A stretch of 64,000 nt of DNA from Pelethousia sp034928145 (lineage in GTDB: Bacteria; Bacillota; Clostridia; Christensenellales; CAG-138), in contig JAYFPE010000048.1 of NCBI GenBank assembly GCA_034928145.1, positions 1 through 64,000 on the forward strand. The letters are read 5' to 3'. Below are positions 18,094 through 25,478 of the stretch, in pieces. The notes under the pieces are model-generated. The model had not been told where the DNA came from. It saw only the letters and a program-made list of their open reading frames with translations, and searched no databases. Within the stretch, counting starts at the first letter, position 1. Every line of letters starts with the position of its first letter. Both the position numbers and the translations under genes were made by a program.

Positions 18094-18124
18094 AGACCCA
18101 CCAGAAGAAAGGGGCGGCGGAAAC

Positions 18125-18934
18125 ATGTATCGCATCGGTATGTTTTCCAAACTCGGCAGGGTCACCATCAAAACCCTGCGTCACTATGATGAGGAGGGGC
18201 TGCTTGCGCCCGCCTATGTGGATGAGGAGAACGGCTATCGCTATTACACAACGGATCAGCTTTTCCGCCTCAATAAAATCGTGGCGCTGCGGCAGATGGG
18301 CTTTTCCATTCCGGAGATCGCGGATATCGTTGACGGCCGCAACGTATCCGCTACTTTGGAAATGCGCAAAGCGGAGCTGGAGACCGAGCTTGAACACGCC
18401 GAAGACCGGCTCTTTCGCCTGGAACATTATATGCTGGAGCAGAAAGAGGGTTATCGTATGCAGTATCAGGCAGTTATCAAGGAGATCCCCGCGTGCACCG
18501 TTTTCGCGGCGGAATATGTGCTCCCCAGCTATTCCTCGCTCATGCAGGTCATGCCCGCTCTTGGCGAAAAGGTGAGCAAGGCGAACCCCGGCATCCAATG
18601 CGCGCGGCCGGATTATTGCTTTAATGTGTATCTGGATGGCGAATACAAGGAGCAGGACGTGCATGTGGAAATTTGCCAGGCTGTGACCAGCCGGGGCAAA
18701 GATGGCGACGGGGTCGTTTTTAAGGACCTGCCCGCCATAACGGTGGCATCCGTGCTGCACAAGGGCGATTATGCCGCGCTGGGCGCGGCTTACGCCTACG
18801 CCATGCAATGGGTGGAGCAAAACGGCTATCGCATAACCGGGCCCGTGCGGGAAAGCTACATCGACGGCATCTGGAATAAGGATAGCGTAAGCGACTGGCT
18901 CACGGAGATCCAGGTGCCTGTGGCAAAAAAATAG
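18125..18934 (+). CDS. MerR-family regulator with GyrI-like effector domain
   Basis: A 269-residue activator. The N-terminal winged helix (about 1-70, MYRIGMFSKLGRVTIKTLRH) is followed by a coiled-coil dimer helix (about 75-115). A C-terminal GyrI/SOUL-like ligand-binding domain (about 120-269, TVFAAEYVLPSYSSL to GPVRESYIDG) completes it. Proteins of this layout, such as BmrR and related regulators, bind bulky hydrophobic or cationic compounds and switch on efflux or detoxification genes. The start is ATG 18125, with AAAGGGG upstream. Its own promoter carries a MerR palindrome. The nearest possible target is the nitroreductase downstream, but a hairpin and a separate promoter lie between them. 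Confidence 0.9.
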   Translation: MYRIGMFSKLGRVTIKTLRHYDEEGLLAPAYVDEENGYRYYTTDQLFRLNKIVALRQMGFSIPEIADIVDGRNVSATLEMRKAELETELEHAEDRLFRLEHYMLEQKEGYRMQYQAVIKEIPACTVFAAEYVLPSYSSLMQVMPALGEKVSKANPGIQCARPDYCFNVYLDGEYKEQDVHVEICQAVTSRGKDGDGVVFKDLPAITVASVLHKGDYAALGAAYAYAMQWVEQNGYRITGPVRESYIDGIWNKDSVSDWLTEIQVPVAKK

Positions 18935-18977
18935 CGCAGGCGGGAGAGAACAGGGATACCCCGTAAAAAGCGCGGCG

Positions 18978-19009
18978 GGGCGGCTCCAAAGGGCCGCCCA
19001 AGCCGTTTT
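18978..19009 (+). terminator. Probable terminator after the MerR gene
   Basis: GGGCGGC (18978-18984) and GCCGCCC (18993-18999) pair around an 8-base loop. Only TTTT (19006-19009) follows, after a short gap. Confidence 0.5.
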
Positions 19010-19015
19010 GCCGCC

Positions 19016-19045
19016 TTGCCCGGCTATGACTTTCCGTGGTATGAT
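19016..19045 (+). promoter_or_regulatory. Candidate promoter of the nitroreductase gene
   Basis: TTGCCC (19016-19021), an 18-base spacer and TATGAT (19040-19045), 43 bases before the start codon. Confidence 0.5.
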
Positions 19046-19087
19046 GGTTTGAAAGAGGCCGCAAAGGAAGCATGGAGGTAGGGCTAT

Positions 19088-19681
19088 ATGATCGAAGCCA
19101 TCGGCAACAGGCGGAGCATCCGCAAATTTGCCCCGGAGCCGATCCCCCGGGAGGCGGTTTTGCAGATCTTGGAGGCTGGCATAAAGGCCCCTTCGGCGAA
19201 AAACCGGCAGCCCTGGAAGTTCATCGCCGTGCAGGGCAAGGCTAAGGCGGCTATGCTGGCGGCCTTTCGCCAGGGCCTGGAGCAGGAACGAACGGGGAAC
19301 GGCCTGCTGCCCCATAGCAAGCTGTTTTTGGCGAGCGCCGAGAATACGCTCGAGATCATGGCGCAAGCGCCTCTGACCGTCTTCGTGCTCAATACCAAGG
19401 GCAAGGATCTATGCAAGGCATTGGGGCCGGAGGAGCGGATATATGAAGCGGCAAACCTGCAATCCATCGGCGCGGCCATCCAAAATATGCTGCTGGCGGC
19501 CACGGAAATAGGCATTGGAAGCCTGTGGATATGCGATGTGTTCTTTGCCTATGAGGCGCTCGAAGCGTGGTTGGAGGTAAACGGGGAGATGGTTGCGGCC
19601 GTTTCCTTTGGCTATGCCCTGGAATCGCCGGCTGCAAGGCCCCGCAAAGCCCTGGCGGATGTGCTGGAATGGCGGGAGTAG
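19088..19681 (+). CDS. Nitroreductase-family flavoprotein
   Basis: A 197-residue FMN-dependent oxidoreductase of the nitroreductase superfamily. The N-terminal FMN phosphate motif is NRRSIRKFAPEPIP. APSAKNRQPWKFIAVQ is the other typical flavin-binding block, and AAIQNMLLAATEIGIGSLWI forms the C-terminal flavin and dimer helix. Such enzymes reduce nitroaromatics, quinones or enones with NAD(P)H; the substrate cannot be read from sequence. ATG 19088 follows GGAGG by 8 bases. It is transcribed in the same direction as the MerR regulator. Confidence 0.9.
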   Translation: MIEAIGNRRSIRKFAPEPIPREAVLQILEAGIKAPSAKNRQPWKFIAVQGKAKAAMLAAFRQGLEQERTGNGLLPHSKLFLASAENTLEIMAQAPLTVFVLNTKGKDLCKALGPEERIYEAANLQSIGAAIQNMLLAATEIGIGSLWICDVFFAYEALEAWLEVNGEMVAAVSFGYALESPAARPRKALADVLEWRE

Positions 19682-19718
19682 GCCGCGGCGCACACAATAA
19701 AGTTTTGTGCATACCCTG

Positions 19719-19747
19719 TTGACAAAACCGAAAACGGATGATATCAT
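19719..19747 (+). promoter_or_regulatory. Promoter of the trp T-box operon
   Basis: A perfect TTGACA (19719-19724), a 17-base spacer and TATCAT (19742-19747), directly upstream of the T-box leader. Confidence 0.8.
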
Positions 19748-19760
19748 CAATACCAATCTG

Positions 19761-20032
19761 ATAAACCGTTGATTGAGAAGAGTAACCGGAGTCACCCAGG
19801 TTTAAGAGAGCCGCTAGCTGGTGGGAATGCGGCAACACGGGTTTCGGTGAATGGGCTCATGAGGGTTCGCGAACCGCCCAGCGGGCGGGATAGCGAAACG
19901 GGGGCTGCACGTTATAGCGGCGCGCATGTGATGGCATGCGGCAGAGGGCGCTTCCCTCCGGGGAGGCGAACATAGGTGGCACCGCAAGACTGGCTCTTGT
20001 CCTATGACGATAGGATAAGGGCATTTTTATTT
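19761..20032 (+). promoter_or_regulatory. T-box riboswitch with Trp (TGG) specifier
   Basis: All landmarks of a T-box leader appear in order in the 398-base gap before the importer operon. They are the loop E half AGTA (19781-19784), the stem I AG bulge AGAGAG (19805-19810), the distal loop GGTGGGAA (19820-19827), and GAA followed by the specifier codon TGG (19849-19854). The T-box AGGTGGCACCGCA follows (19974-19986), then a terminator. ACCG (19785-19788) pairs with CGGT (19845-19848), which places AGTA opposite GAA as expected. The bulge base in TGGC is C, which would pair with a G discriminator, the base usual in bacterial tRNA-Trp. ATAGG (19972-19976) can pair with CCTAT (20001-20005) to form the antiterminator. 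Uncharged tRNA-Trp should therefore switch the operon on. Confidence 0.93.
19993..20032 (+). terminator. Regulated terminator of the T-box leader
   Basis: A 13-pair stem, with two wobble pairs, joins 19993-20005 to 20010-20022 across a GACG loop. ATTTTTATTT follows. The 5' arm includes the CCTAT needed for the antiterminator, so the two structures exclude each other. Confidence 0.9.
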
Positions 20033-20079
20033 GCCTGCCTATAGAAACCATCAAAAATATTTTTTAAGGAGATAGACCC

Positions 20080-21132
20080 ATGAAAACCACCAAGAAAGCG
20101 CTTTCCCTGCTGTTGATCCTGGCCCTAACCCTGGCCGCCTTCGCGGGCTGCGCAAAGGGCGCCCAGCCCGCCGCGCAAGCGCCCGCAACGGACGCCCCCG
20201 CTGCGGAGACACCCGTGGCGGAAGCGCCCGCAAAGAGCGGCGGCAGCTTCACCGTGGGCGTGATCCAATTCGGCAGCCATCCCAGCCTCGATAACTGCTA
20301 CGAGGGCGTGGAGCAGGCCCTCAAGGCCGCCGGCAACGTGACCATAGACCTGCAAAACGGCAACTTCGATTCCGCCACCTGCGACACCATCGCCAAAAAC
20401 ATGGTCGCCAAAAATTACGACATGCTGATCGGCATCGCCACCCCGGCTGCGGTTTCCGCCTATGCGGCCGCTGCCAATACGGATATCCCCGTGGTGTTCT
20501 GCGCCGTGAGCGACCCTGTGGCCGCCGGGTTGGTGGATAGCATGGAAGCCCCCGGGGGCAACTGCACCGGCACCAGCGACGTATTGGATTTTGCTGCCCA
20601 GCTGGGGCTGATCACCACGCTGCAACCCGAGGCCAAGTCTATCGGCATCCTCTACACCACCAGCGAGGCCAACTCCGTTTCCCAATTGGGCCAGATCAAG
20701 GCTGTAGCCCCGCAATTCGGCATAGAGATCGTGGAGCAGGGCGTGCAGACGGCCGCAGATATCCCCCAAGCCGCGGCTACCCTGGCCGCCAAGGTGGATT
20801 GCATCAATAACTTTACGGATAACAATGTGGTCAACAACCTCGGCATCCTCTTGGAGCAGGCAAACGCGGCGGGCATCCCCGTGTATGGCTCGGAGGAGGA
20901 GCAGGTGATCAACGGCTGCCTGGCCAGCGTGGGCATCGACTATGTCGCGTTGGGCAATGTGACCGGCGAAATGGCCCTCTCCATTCTCGAGGGAAGCGAC
21001 GCGGCAACCATGGCCGTGCGCCAGATCATGGACGCGACCCCCATCGTCAATACAGACGTGCTGGCCGCCTTTGGTATTGCGCTGCCGCAAGACTATGCCA
21101 ATGCCGCCCTGGTGACCACCGGGCAGAAATAA
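20080..21132 (+). CDS. trpX: ABC importer substrate-binding lipoprotein, predicted tryptophan binding (TrpX type)
   Basis: A 350-residue secreted lipoprotein. The signal peptide is MKTTKKALSLLLILALTLAA and the lipobox AFAGC gives lipidated C24. An Ala/Pro-rich linker is followed by an ABC_sub_bind-type periplasmic binding fold: TVGVIQFGSHPSLDNCYEG, GIATPAAVSAYAAAANTDIPVV, and GNVTGEMALSILEG near the end. Members of this family capture amino acids, and the trpXYZ branch is known for T-box control. Here the Trp specifier in the leader is the main reason for the substrate call. The permease and ATPase genes follow on the same strand. Lgt (58075) would lipidate it. Confidence 0.85.
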   Translation: MKTTKKALSLLLILALTLAAFAGCAKGAQPAAQAPATDAPAAETPVAEAPAKSGGSFTVGVIQFGSHPSLDNCYEGVEQALKAAGNVTIDLQNGNFDSATCDTIAKNMVAKNYDMLIGIATPAAVSAYAAAANTDIPVVFCAVSDPVAAGLVDSMEAPGGNCTGTSDVLDFAAQLGLITTLQPEAKSIGILYTTSEANSVSQLGQIKAVAPQFGIEIVEQGVQTAADIPQAAATLAAKVDCINNFTDNNVVNNLGILLEQANAAGIPVYGSEEEQVINGCLASVGIDYVALGNVTGEMALSILEGSDAATMAVRQIMDATPIVNTDVLAAFGIALPQDYANAALVTTGQK

Positions 21133-21220
21133 GCAAGCACTTCACAGGCATAACGGAGGGGCGGTTATACCGCCCTTCCCCAAATGCGGCTTGAAGCAAC
21201 AAAGATTGGGGGAGCAATAG

Positions 21221-22138
21221 ATGGATATTTTTCTTAACATCTGTAAGGTCACGCTGGAGGAGGGGTTCATGTATGCCATCATGGCCCTGGGCGTGTATAT
21301 CACCTACAGTATTCTGGATTTCCCCGATCTTTCCGTGGATGGCACCATGCCCATGGGGGCCATCGTCACGGCTGTGCTGATTCTGGCCGGCGTGAACCCC
21401 TGGCTTTGCCTGGTCCTTTCCTTTACAGCCGGGGCGCTGGCGGGGTGTGTTACGGGCCTCTTGCATGTGAAGCTGCGCATCCGGCCCCTGCTTTGCGGCA
21501 TCCTGGTCTATACGGCCCTCCTTTCCATCAATCTGGTGATCCTCTTCGCCTTCAACGGCGGGGCCAGCGTGGCCAGCTTCTTCCGCAAACCCACCATTTT
21601 TAGCACCTACCTCGGCGCGCTGATTCCCGAGCGAGTCGGCGGCATGTATCTGCGCACAATGCTGGTCTCGTTGGTGGTGGCGGTAGCCTGTAAGCTGCTG
21701 CTGGACGCCTTCCTCAAAACCAAATCCGGCCTGCTGCTTCGGGCCACGGGCAACAATGAAAAGTATGTGACCCTGCTTTCCCGCGATCCGGGCAACAGCA
21801 AGATTTTAGGCCTGGCTTTGGGCAACGGCTTCGCGGCACTGGCGGGCAGCGTAATCGCCCAGAGCAAGGGCTCGGCGGACCAACAGATGGGTGTGGGTAT
21901 GGTGGTGCTGGGCCTGGCCAGCGTGATCATCGGCCTGAGCGTATTCAAAAAGAGCGGCCTCAAAGCCACCACCATGGTCATATTGGGCAGCGTGGCCTAT
22001 AAGGCTGTGCTCACCGTGGCCCTGGGGCTGGGCCTGCCTACGGAATACCTCAAGCTGCTGATGGCGCTGCTCTTTACGCTGGCGCTGGTGTTCAGCGGCC
22101 GCATTGGCGGCAAGAAAGGGAGGGCAAGCGAATGCTGA
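21221..22138 (+). CDS. trpY: ABC importer permease, predicted tryptophan transport (TrpY type)
   Basis: A 305-residue polytopic membrane protein with about eight or nine hydrophobic segments. It is of the branched-chain/ribose permease superfamily that pairs with ABC_sub_bind receptors. The conserved N-terminal block GFMYAIMALGVYITYSILDFPDLSVDG is typical. The late block RATGNNEKYVTLLSRDPGNSKILGLALGNGF holds the coupling helix that contacts the ATPase. The start ATG 21221 follows GGGGGAGC. The gene overlaps the ATPase start by 7 bases. Confidence 0.88.
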   Translation: MDIFLNICKVTLEEGFMYAIMALGVYITYSILDFPDLSVDGTMPMGAIVTAVLILAGVNPWLCLVLSFTAGALAGCVTGLLHVKLRIRPLLCGILVYTALLSINLVILFAFNGGASVASFFRKPTIFSTYLGALIPERVGGMYLRTMLVSLVVAVACKLLLDAFLKTKSGLLLRATGNNEKYVTLLSRDPGNSKILGLALGNGFAALAGSVIAQSKGSADQQMGVGMVVLGLASVIIGLSVFKKSGLKATTMVILGSVAYKAVLTVALGLGLPTEYLKLLMALLFTLALVFSGRIGGKKGRASEC

Positions 22139-22905
22139 GCATGGAAAACCTGCAAAAAAGCTTTAACATCGGCACGCCCGATGAAGCCATCCTCTTTAAC
22201 GGCTTCGATTTTGCGGTAGAGGCCGGGGAGTTCGTTTCCGTGATCGGCTCCAACGGCAGCGGCAAAACCACCCTGTTGAACCTCATCTGCGGCACCTTGC
22301 AGCCCGAGGGCGGCAGCATCCGCTTCCGTGAGAAAGATATCACCCACATGAGCGAGCATGGCCGGGCGGCCTTCATCGGCCGGGTCTTTCAGGATCCCAA
22401 GGCGGGCACCTGCGCCGGCCTCACCATCCTCGAAAACCTGGCCCTGGCGGATAATAAGGGCAAGGCATATGGCCTGGGCTTTGCCATCGATAAAAAACGG
22501 CAGGATTATTACCGCCGGCTGCTCGAGCAATGCGAAATGGGCCTTGAAAACCGCCTTTCCACCCAAGTGGGCGCGCTCTCCGGCGGCCAGCGGCAAGCCC
22601 TGGCCCTGGTCATCGCCAACATGACAAAGGTGGACCTCCTCATCCTCGACGAGCACACAGCCGCGCTCGACCCCAAATCCAGCGAAACCATTATGCACCT
22701 TACGGATAAGCTGGTTCGTGCGCATGCCATCACTACCGTAATGGTAACGCATAACCTGCGCTATGCCGTGGATTACGGCACCCGCTTGGTAATGATGCAC
22801 GAGGGCAAGGCGATTCTCGATGCCAAAGACGAAGAAAAGCAAAATATCAAGGTAGAAGCCCTGCTGGATATTTTCGCCGAAATCAGCATCGAGCTGGGAA
22901 ACTAA
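22132..22905 (+). CDS. trpZ: ABC importer ATP-binding protein, predicted tryptophan transport (TrpZ type)
   Basis: A 257-residue ABC ATPase with Walker A GSNGSGKTTLLN (about residues 39-50), the Q-loop FQDPKAGT and the signature LSGGQRQALAL. Walker B LLILDEH and the switch histidine in VMVTHNL are intact. It would power the importer formed by the two preceding genes. Its start ATG 22132 lies inside the permease gene end, and a strong terminator follows, closing the operon. Confidence 0.9.
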   Translation: MLSMENLQKSFNIGTPDEAILFNGFDFAVEAGEFVSVIGSNGSGKTTLLNLICGTLQPEGGSIRFREKDITHMSEHGRAAFIGRVFQDPKAGTCAGLTILENLALADNKGKAYGLGFAIDKKRQDYYRRLLEQCEMGLENRLSTQVGALSGGQRQALALVIANMTKVDLLILDEHTAALDPKSSETIMHLTDKLVRAHAITTVMVTHNLRYAVDYGTRLVMMHEGKAILDAKDEEKQNIKVEALLDIFAEISIELGN

Positions 22906-22922
22906 AAACACATAGAAACGGT

Positions 22923-22965
22923 AAGGCCCCGGGCGGACAGCATCCCCCGGGGCCTTGGTTTGTTT
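22923..22965 (+). terminator. Rho-independent terminator of the trp importer operon
   Basis: AAGGCCCCGGG (22923-22933) and CCCGGGGCCTT (22946-22956) pair perfectly, followed by GGTTTGTTT. Confidence 0.88.
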
Positions 22966-23051
22966 GACAAATTTTCGCATATATATGCCCCGGCGGTTCT
23001 ACAACCTTTCTAAGCCCCGTATGTTAATATAAAGCCCATGGGGGTGGCCGG

Positions 23052-23816
23052 ATGTATATCGAGCTGTTTTTGCTGGATAACGCCCTAATGGACTGGATCA
23101 TCCTGCGCCTGGCCGCCGCGCTGCGGGGGCGGAAGATAGCGGGGTGGCACACGGCCGCGGGCTGTATTTTAGGGGCGCTGTATGCGCTTTTAGCCGTATA
23201 TTGGCAACCGGCGGGGAGCCTGCCGGGAAAGGCGGCATTTGGCTGCGCCCTGGCCCTGGCCTTTTCGCCCAAGGGATTTAAGGATTACGCCCTGTGTGTT
23301 GTGTGCCTGTTTGGCGCAGCCTTCGCCGTGGGCGGCCTGGCCTTCGCCCTGGCCCTGACCACCGGGGGGAGGATGGAGAAGGGCGTGATTTGGAGCGGCC
23401 TGCCCCTGCGCACGGCCCTTTGCATCGCCCTGCTGGCCTCCTTTTTGCCCCGCATGGCCAGAAGCATCCTCCGGCGGCGGCAGCAGGGACACGTCCGTCT
23501 GGAGATTGAGCACCGGGGCGCATGCTATCGCCTGGAAGCCATGATCGATAGCGGCAGCAGTCTCTTTGACCCGCTTTCCGGCCTGCCCGTGATCGTGGCC
23601 TATCTGCCCGCCTTATCTGCGGAGGCTCACCTGCCCATCCCGGCGCAGACACTGGGGGGCAGCGGCATCCTCTACGCCCTGCGGCCCCAGCGCGTTTATC
23701 TGGATGGCGCGCAAATCAATGCCGTGCTGGCCCTCAGCGCCGAGCCCCTTCAAAGGGCACAGGCCCTCGTTCCGCCCGCGGCCATGCCCAATGCAACAGG
23801 AGAGAGAAATCTATGA
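23052..23816 (+). CDS. spoIIGA: Sigma-E processing peptidase SpoIIGA
   Basis: A 254-residue membrane-embedded aspartic protease that cleaves the pro-sequence of sigma-E in the mother cell after the septum forms. The N-terminal half has about five transmembrane helices, beginning MYIELFLLDNALMDWIILRL. The C-terminal half holds the aspartyl-protease motif MIDSGSSLFDPLSGLPVI with catalytic D166. In Bacillus, the co-forespore signal SpoIIR activates it. The start ATG 23052 follows GGGGGTGG by 4 bases. It overlaps sigE by 4 bases, the classic spoIIG operon layout. I could not find a clear Spo0A box upstream. Confidence 0.92.
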   Translation: MYIELFLLDNALMDWIILRLAAALRGRKIAGWHTAAGCILGALYALLAVYWQPAGSLPGKAAFGCALALAFSPKGFKDYALCVVCLFGAAFAVGGLAFALALTTGGRMEKGVIWSGLPLRTALCIALLASFLPRMARSILRRRQQGHVRLEIEHRGACYRLEAMIDSGSSLFDPLSGLPVIVAYLPALSAEAHLPIPAQTLGGSGILYALRPQRVYLDGAQINAVLALSAEPLQRAQALVPPAAMPNATGERNL

Positions 23817-24523
23817 CGCCCGCCTTTCTTTACAAGCTGCTGCTGCGGCTCTATGCCCGCATCGATCTTCGCGGTGCTCTGTATTACATCAACAGCGGCG
23901 AAGCCCTGCCGCCCCCACTAAGTAAGGAGGAGGAGGCCCAGTTGATGCACGCGCTCCTACAGGGTCGGGAGGATGTGAAGCAGACCCTCGTTGAGCGCAA
24001 CCTGCGGCTGGTGGTTTATATTGCCCGCAAATTCGAGAACACCGGCGTTTGCATCGAGGACTTGATCTCCATCGGCGCGATTGGCTTGATCAAGGCCGTG
24101 AATACCTTTGACGCGCGCAAAAAGATCAAGCTGGCCACCTATGCATCCCGCTGTATCGAAAACGAGATCTTGATGTACCTGCGCCGCAGTTGCAAGCTGA
24201 AGCTGGAGGTATCTTTGGATGAACCGCTGAACGTGGATTGGGACGGCAACGAGCTGTTGCTTTCGGATATATTGGGCACGGATCCGGATGTGGTCTGCCG
24301 CAACCTGGAGGACGAGGTGGATAAGGAGCTGCTGAGCCTGGCCATGGATAAGCTAACCCCCAGGGAAAAGCAGATTATGGAGCTGCGCTTCGGTCTCTCG
24401 GGCAGCCGGGAATACACGCAAAAGCAGGTGGCGGATATGCTGGGCATCTCCCAGAGCTATATCTCGCGCCTCGAGAAGCATATCATTAAGGTGCTGCGCA
24501 GCGAAATGGCGCAAATGATGTGA
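23813..24523 (+). CDS. sigE: Sporulation sigma factor SigE (pro-sigma-E)
   Basis: The early mother-cell sigma factor, 236 residues. The first roughly 27 residues form the inhibitory pro-sequence, ending near the cleavage region YYINSGEALPPPLS, which closely follows the pattern known from Bacillus. Region 2 includes LRLVVYIARKFENTGVCIEDLISIGAIGLIKA and TYASRCIENEILMYLRR. Region 4 includes REKQIMELRFGL and QKQVADMLGISQSYISRLEKHI. sigG, which often follows directly, is not here; the next gene is a convergent Fur-family regulator. Confidence 0.95.
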   Translation: MTPAFLYKLLLRLYARIDLRGALYYINSGEALPPPLSKEEEAQLMHALLQGREDVKQTLVERNLRLVVYIARKFENTGVCIEDLISIGAIGLIKAVNTFDARKKIKLATYASRCIENEILMYLRRSCKLKLEVSLDEPLNVDWDGNELLLSDILGTDPDVVCRNLEDEVDKELLSLAMDKLTPREKQIMELRFGLSGSREYTQKQVADMLGISQSYISRLEKHIIKVLRSEMAQMM

Positions 24524-24525
24524 AT

Positions 24526-24555
24526 AAAAAAGCGAGGCGCTCTTTCGCGCCCCGC
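24526..24555. terminator. Bidirectional terminator between sigE and the Fur-family gene
   Basis: GCGAGGCGC (24532-24540) and GCGCCCCGC (24547-24555) pair with one mismatch around TCTTTC. The A-run 24526-24531 gives a U-tract for minus-strand transcripts, so it serves the Fur-family gene best. Confidence 0.75.
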
Positions 24556-24571
24556 AGGTCAGGCAAATATT

Positions 24572-24961
24572 TTAGGACCCTTGGGCGGCCGCGCAGCTAG
24601 GGCAAAGACCGCAGAAAACCAACCCGCAGCTTTCCACCAGGCAGCCCGTTGCCGCCGCCACGGGACCCGCCAGGTCGGGCAGGGCGGTGCAGGGAATATC
24701 TACCACGGCGCCGCAATCACGGCAGATGAGGTGGGAGTGGCCATCCGTTACCGGGTCGAACCGATCGGCCGCGCCTGGGATGGAGATGCGTGCAATCTTC
24801 CCTGCCTCCGCCAGCTGGTTGAGGTTGCGGTATACGGTGGCAAGGCTGACGCTGGGGCTTTGCTCTCGAATCGCTGTATATAAGGCATCCGCAGTGGGGT
24901 GCTGCCCCTGGGTCTCCCGCACAGCCCCCAGCACGAACTCGCGCTGCTTGGAATAAATCAT
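24572..24961 (-). CDS. Fur-family metal-dependent repressor (PerR/Zur/Fur)
   Basis: A 129-residue winged-helix regulator. The DNA-binding domain spans about 1-75, with HPTADALYTAIREQSPSVSL and ATVYRNLNQLAEAG. The dimer domain carries the structural zinc pairs C80-x2-C83 and C117-x2-C120, with an extra C123. H75 and H77 in DGHSHLIC are likely metal ligands. The family includes iron, zinc and peroxide sensors; short length and an early HPTA favour PerR- or Fur-like function, but the subtype is not decided. The start ATG 24961 has AAAGGA about 8 bases upstream. It is transcribed toward sigE. Confidence 0.9.
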   Translation of the reverse strand: MIYSKQREFVLGAVRETQGQHPTADALYTAIREQSPSVSLATVYRNLNQLAEAGKIARISIPGAADRFDPVTDGHSHLICRDCGAVVDIPCTALPDLAGPVAAATGCLVESCGLVFCGLCPSCAAAQGS

Positions 24962-24979
24962 AACCCAATCCTTTCGAAC

Positions 24980-25002
24980 ATAAGAACTATTACTGATCTT
25001 AT
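24980..25002 (-). promoter_or_regulatory. Candidate operator in front of the Fur-family gene
   Basis: An inverted repeat ATAAGA (24980-24985) and TCTTAT (24997-25002) with an 11-base centre. It sits just upstream of the start codon, near a minus-strand -10 (TAGTAT) 18 bases from a TTGACA. The form resembles Fur/PerR autoregulatory sites, but the match is only partial. Confidence 0.4.
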
Positions 25003-25043
25003 ACTAAAGGATAGAGCGCGCTTTTGTCAAGGAGAAAACGTAA

Positions 25044-25072
25044 AACAAAAAGCCCCCTCCAGGGAAGGAGCT
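25044..25072 (-). terminator. Terminator of the HU gene
   Basis: On the minus strand AGCTCCTTCC and GGAGGGGGCT pair, with wobbles and a tight loop, followed by a TTTTTG-TTTT tract (plus coordinates 25051-25072 for the stem). Confidence 0.65.
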
Positions 25073-25090
25073 CTTGCTTTGCCTAGAAAT

Positions 25091-25363
25091 TTAGTTGAGG
25101 GACTCTTTGAAAGCCTTACCGGCCTTGAAAGCGGGAGCCTTGCTGGCGGCGATTTGGATCTCTTCGCCGGTCATGGGGTTGTGGCCCTTATGAGCGGGGC
25201 GTTCGCGAACCTCAAACATACCAAAGCCAACCAGCTGAACCTTTTCGCCGGCCTTAAGGGTTTCGGTGATGGTGGAGAGGACGGCGGTCACGGCCTTCTC
25301 AGCATCCTTCTTGGAAAGGGCGCTCTTTTCAGCAACGGCCGCGATCAGTTCGGTTTTGTTCAT
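25091..25363 (-). CDS. hup: HU-family DNA-binding protein
   Basis: A 90-residue histone-like protein that bends and packages DNA as a dimer. The full family pattern is visible: MNKTELIAAVAEKSALSKKD, the glycine turn VQLVGFGMFEVRERPAHKG, the arm HNPMTGEEIQIAASKAPAF, and a C-terminal helix AGKAFKESLN. It has an excellent RBS (AGGAGG), its own promoter 60 bases upstream and its own terminator, as expected of an abundant protein. Confidence 0.97.
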   Translation of the reverse strand: MNKTELIAAVAEKSALSKKDAEKAVTAVLSTITETLKAGEKVQLVGFGMFEVRERPAHKGHNPMTGEEIQIAASKAPAFKAGKAFKESLN

Positions 25364-25420
25364 TGTAGTACCTCCTAAGAAATTTGAAAAACTAAAAATT
25401 TCGGGTTAAAATCCTCGTAT

Positions 25421-25449
25421 ATTGTACCAAGGTTTCCCTTGCAGGGCAA
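25421..25449 (-). promoter_or_regulatory. Promoter of the HU gene
   Basis: Read on the minus strand: TTGCCC (25449-25444), a 17-base spacer and TACAAT (25426-25421). The spacing is ideal and it lies 58 bases before the start codon. Confidence 0.75.
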
Positions 25450-25478
25450 GCCCTTTTTTGAAAAAATGCCCTAAATAC

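Noticed and set aside
19690..19710. GCACA/TGTGC hairpin after the nitroreductase gene as a terminator
   Set aside because: It has a mismatch, no T-run, and abuts the -35 of the next promoter.
22964..23051. Spo0A box or 22-bp spaced promoter in front of spoIIGA
   Set aside because: TTGACA at 22964 has no -10 at a useful distance, and no good TGTCGAA-like box was found.
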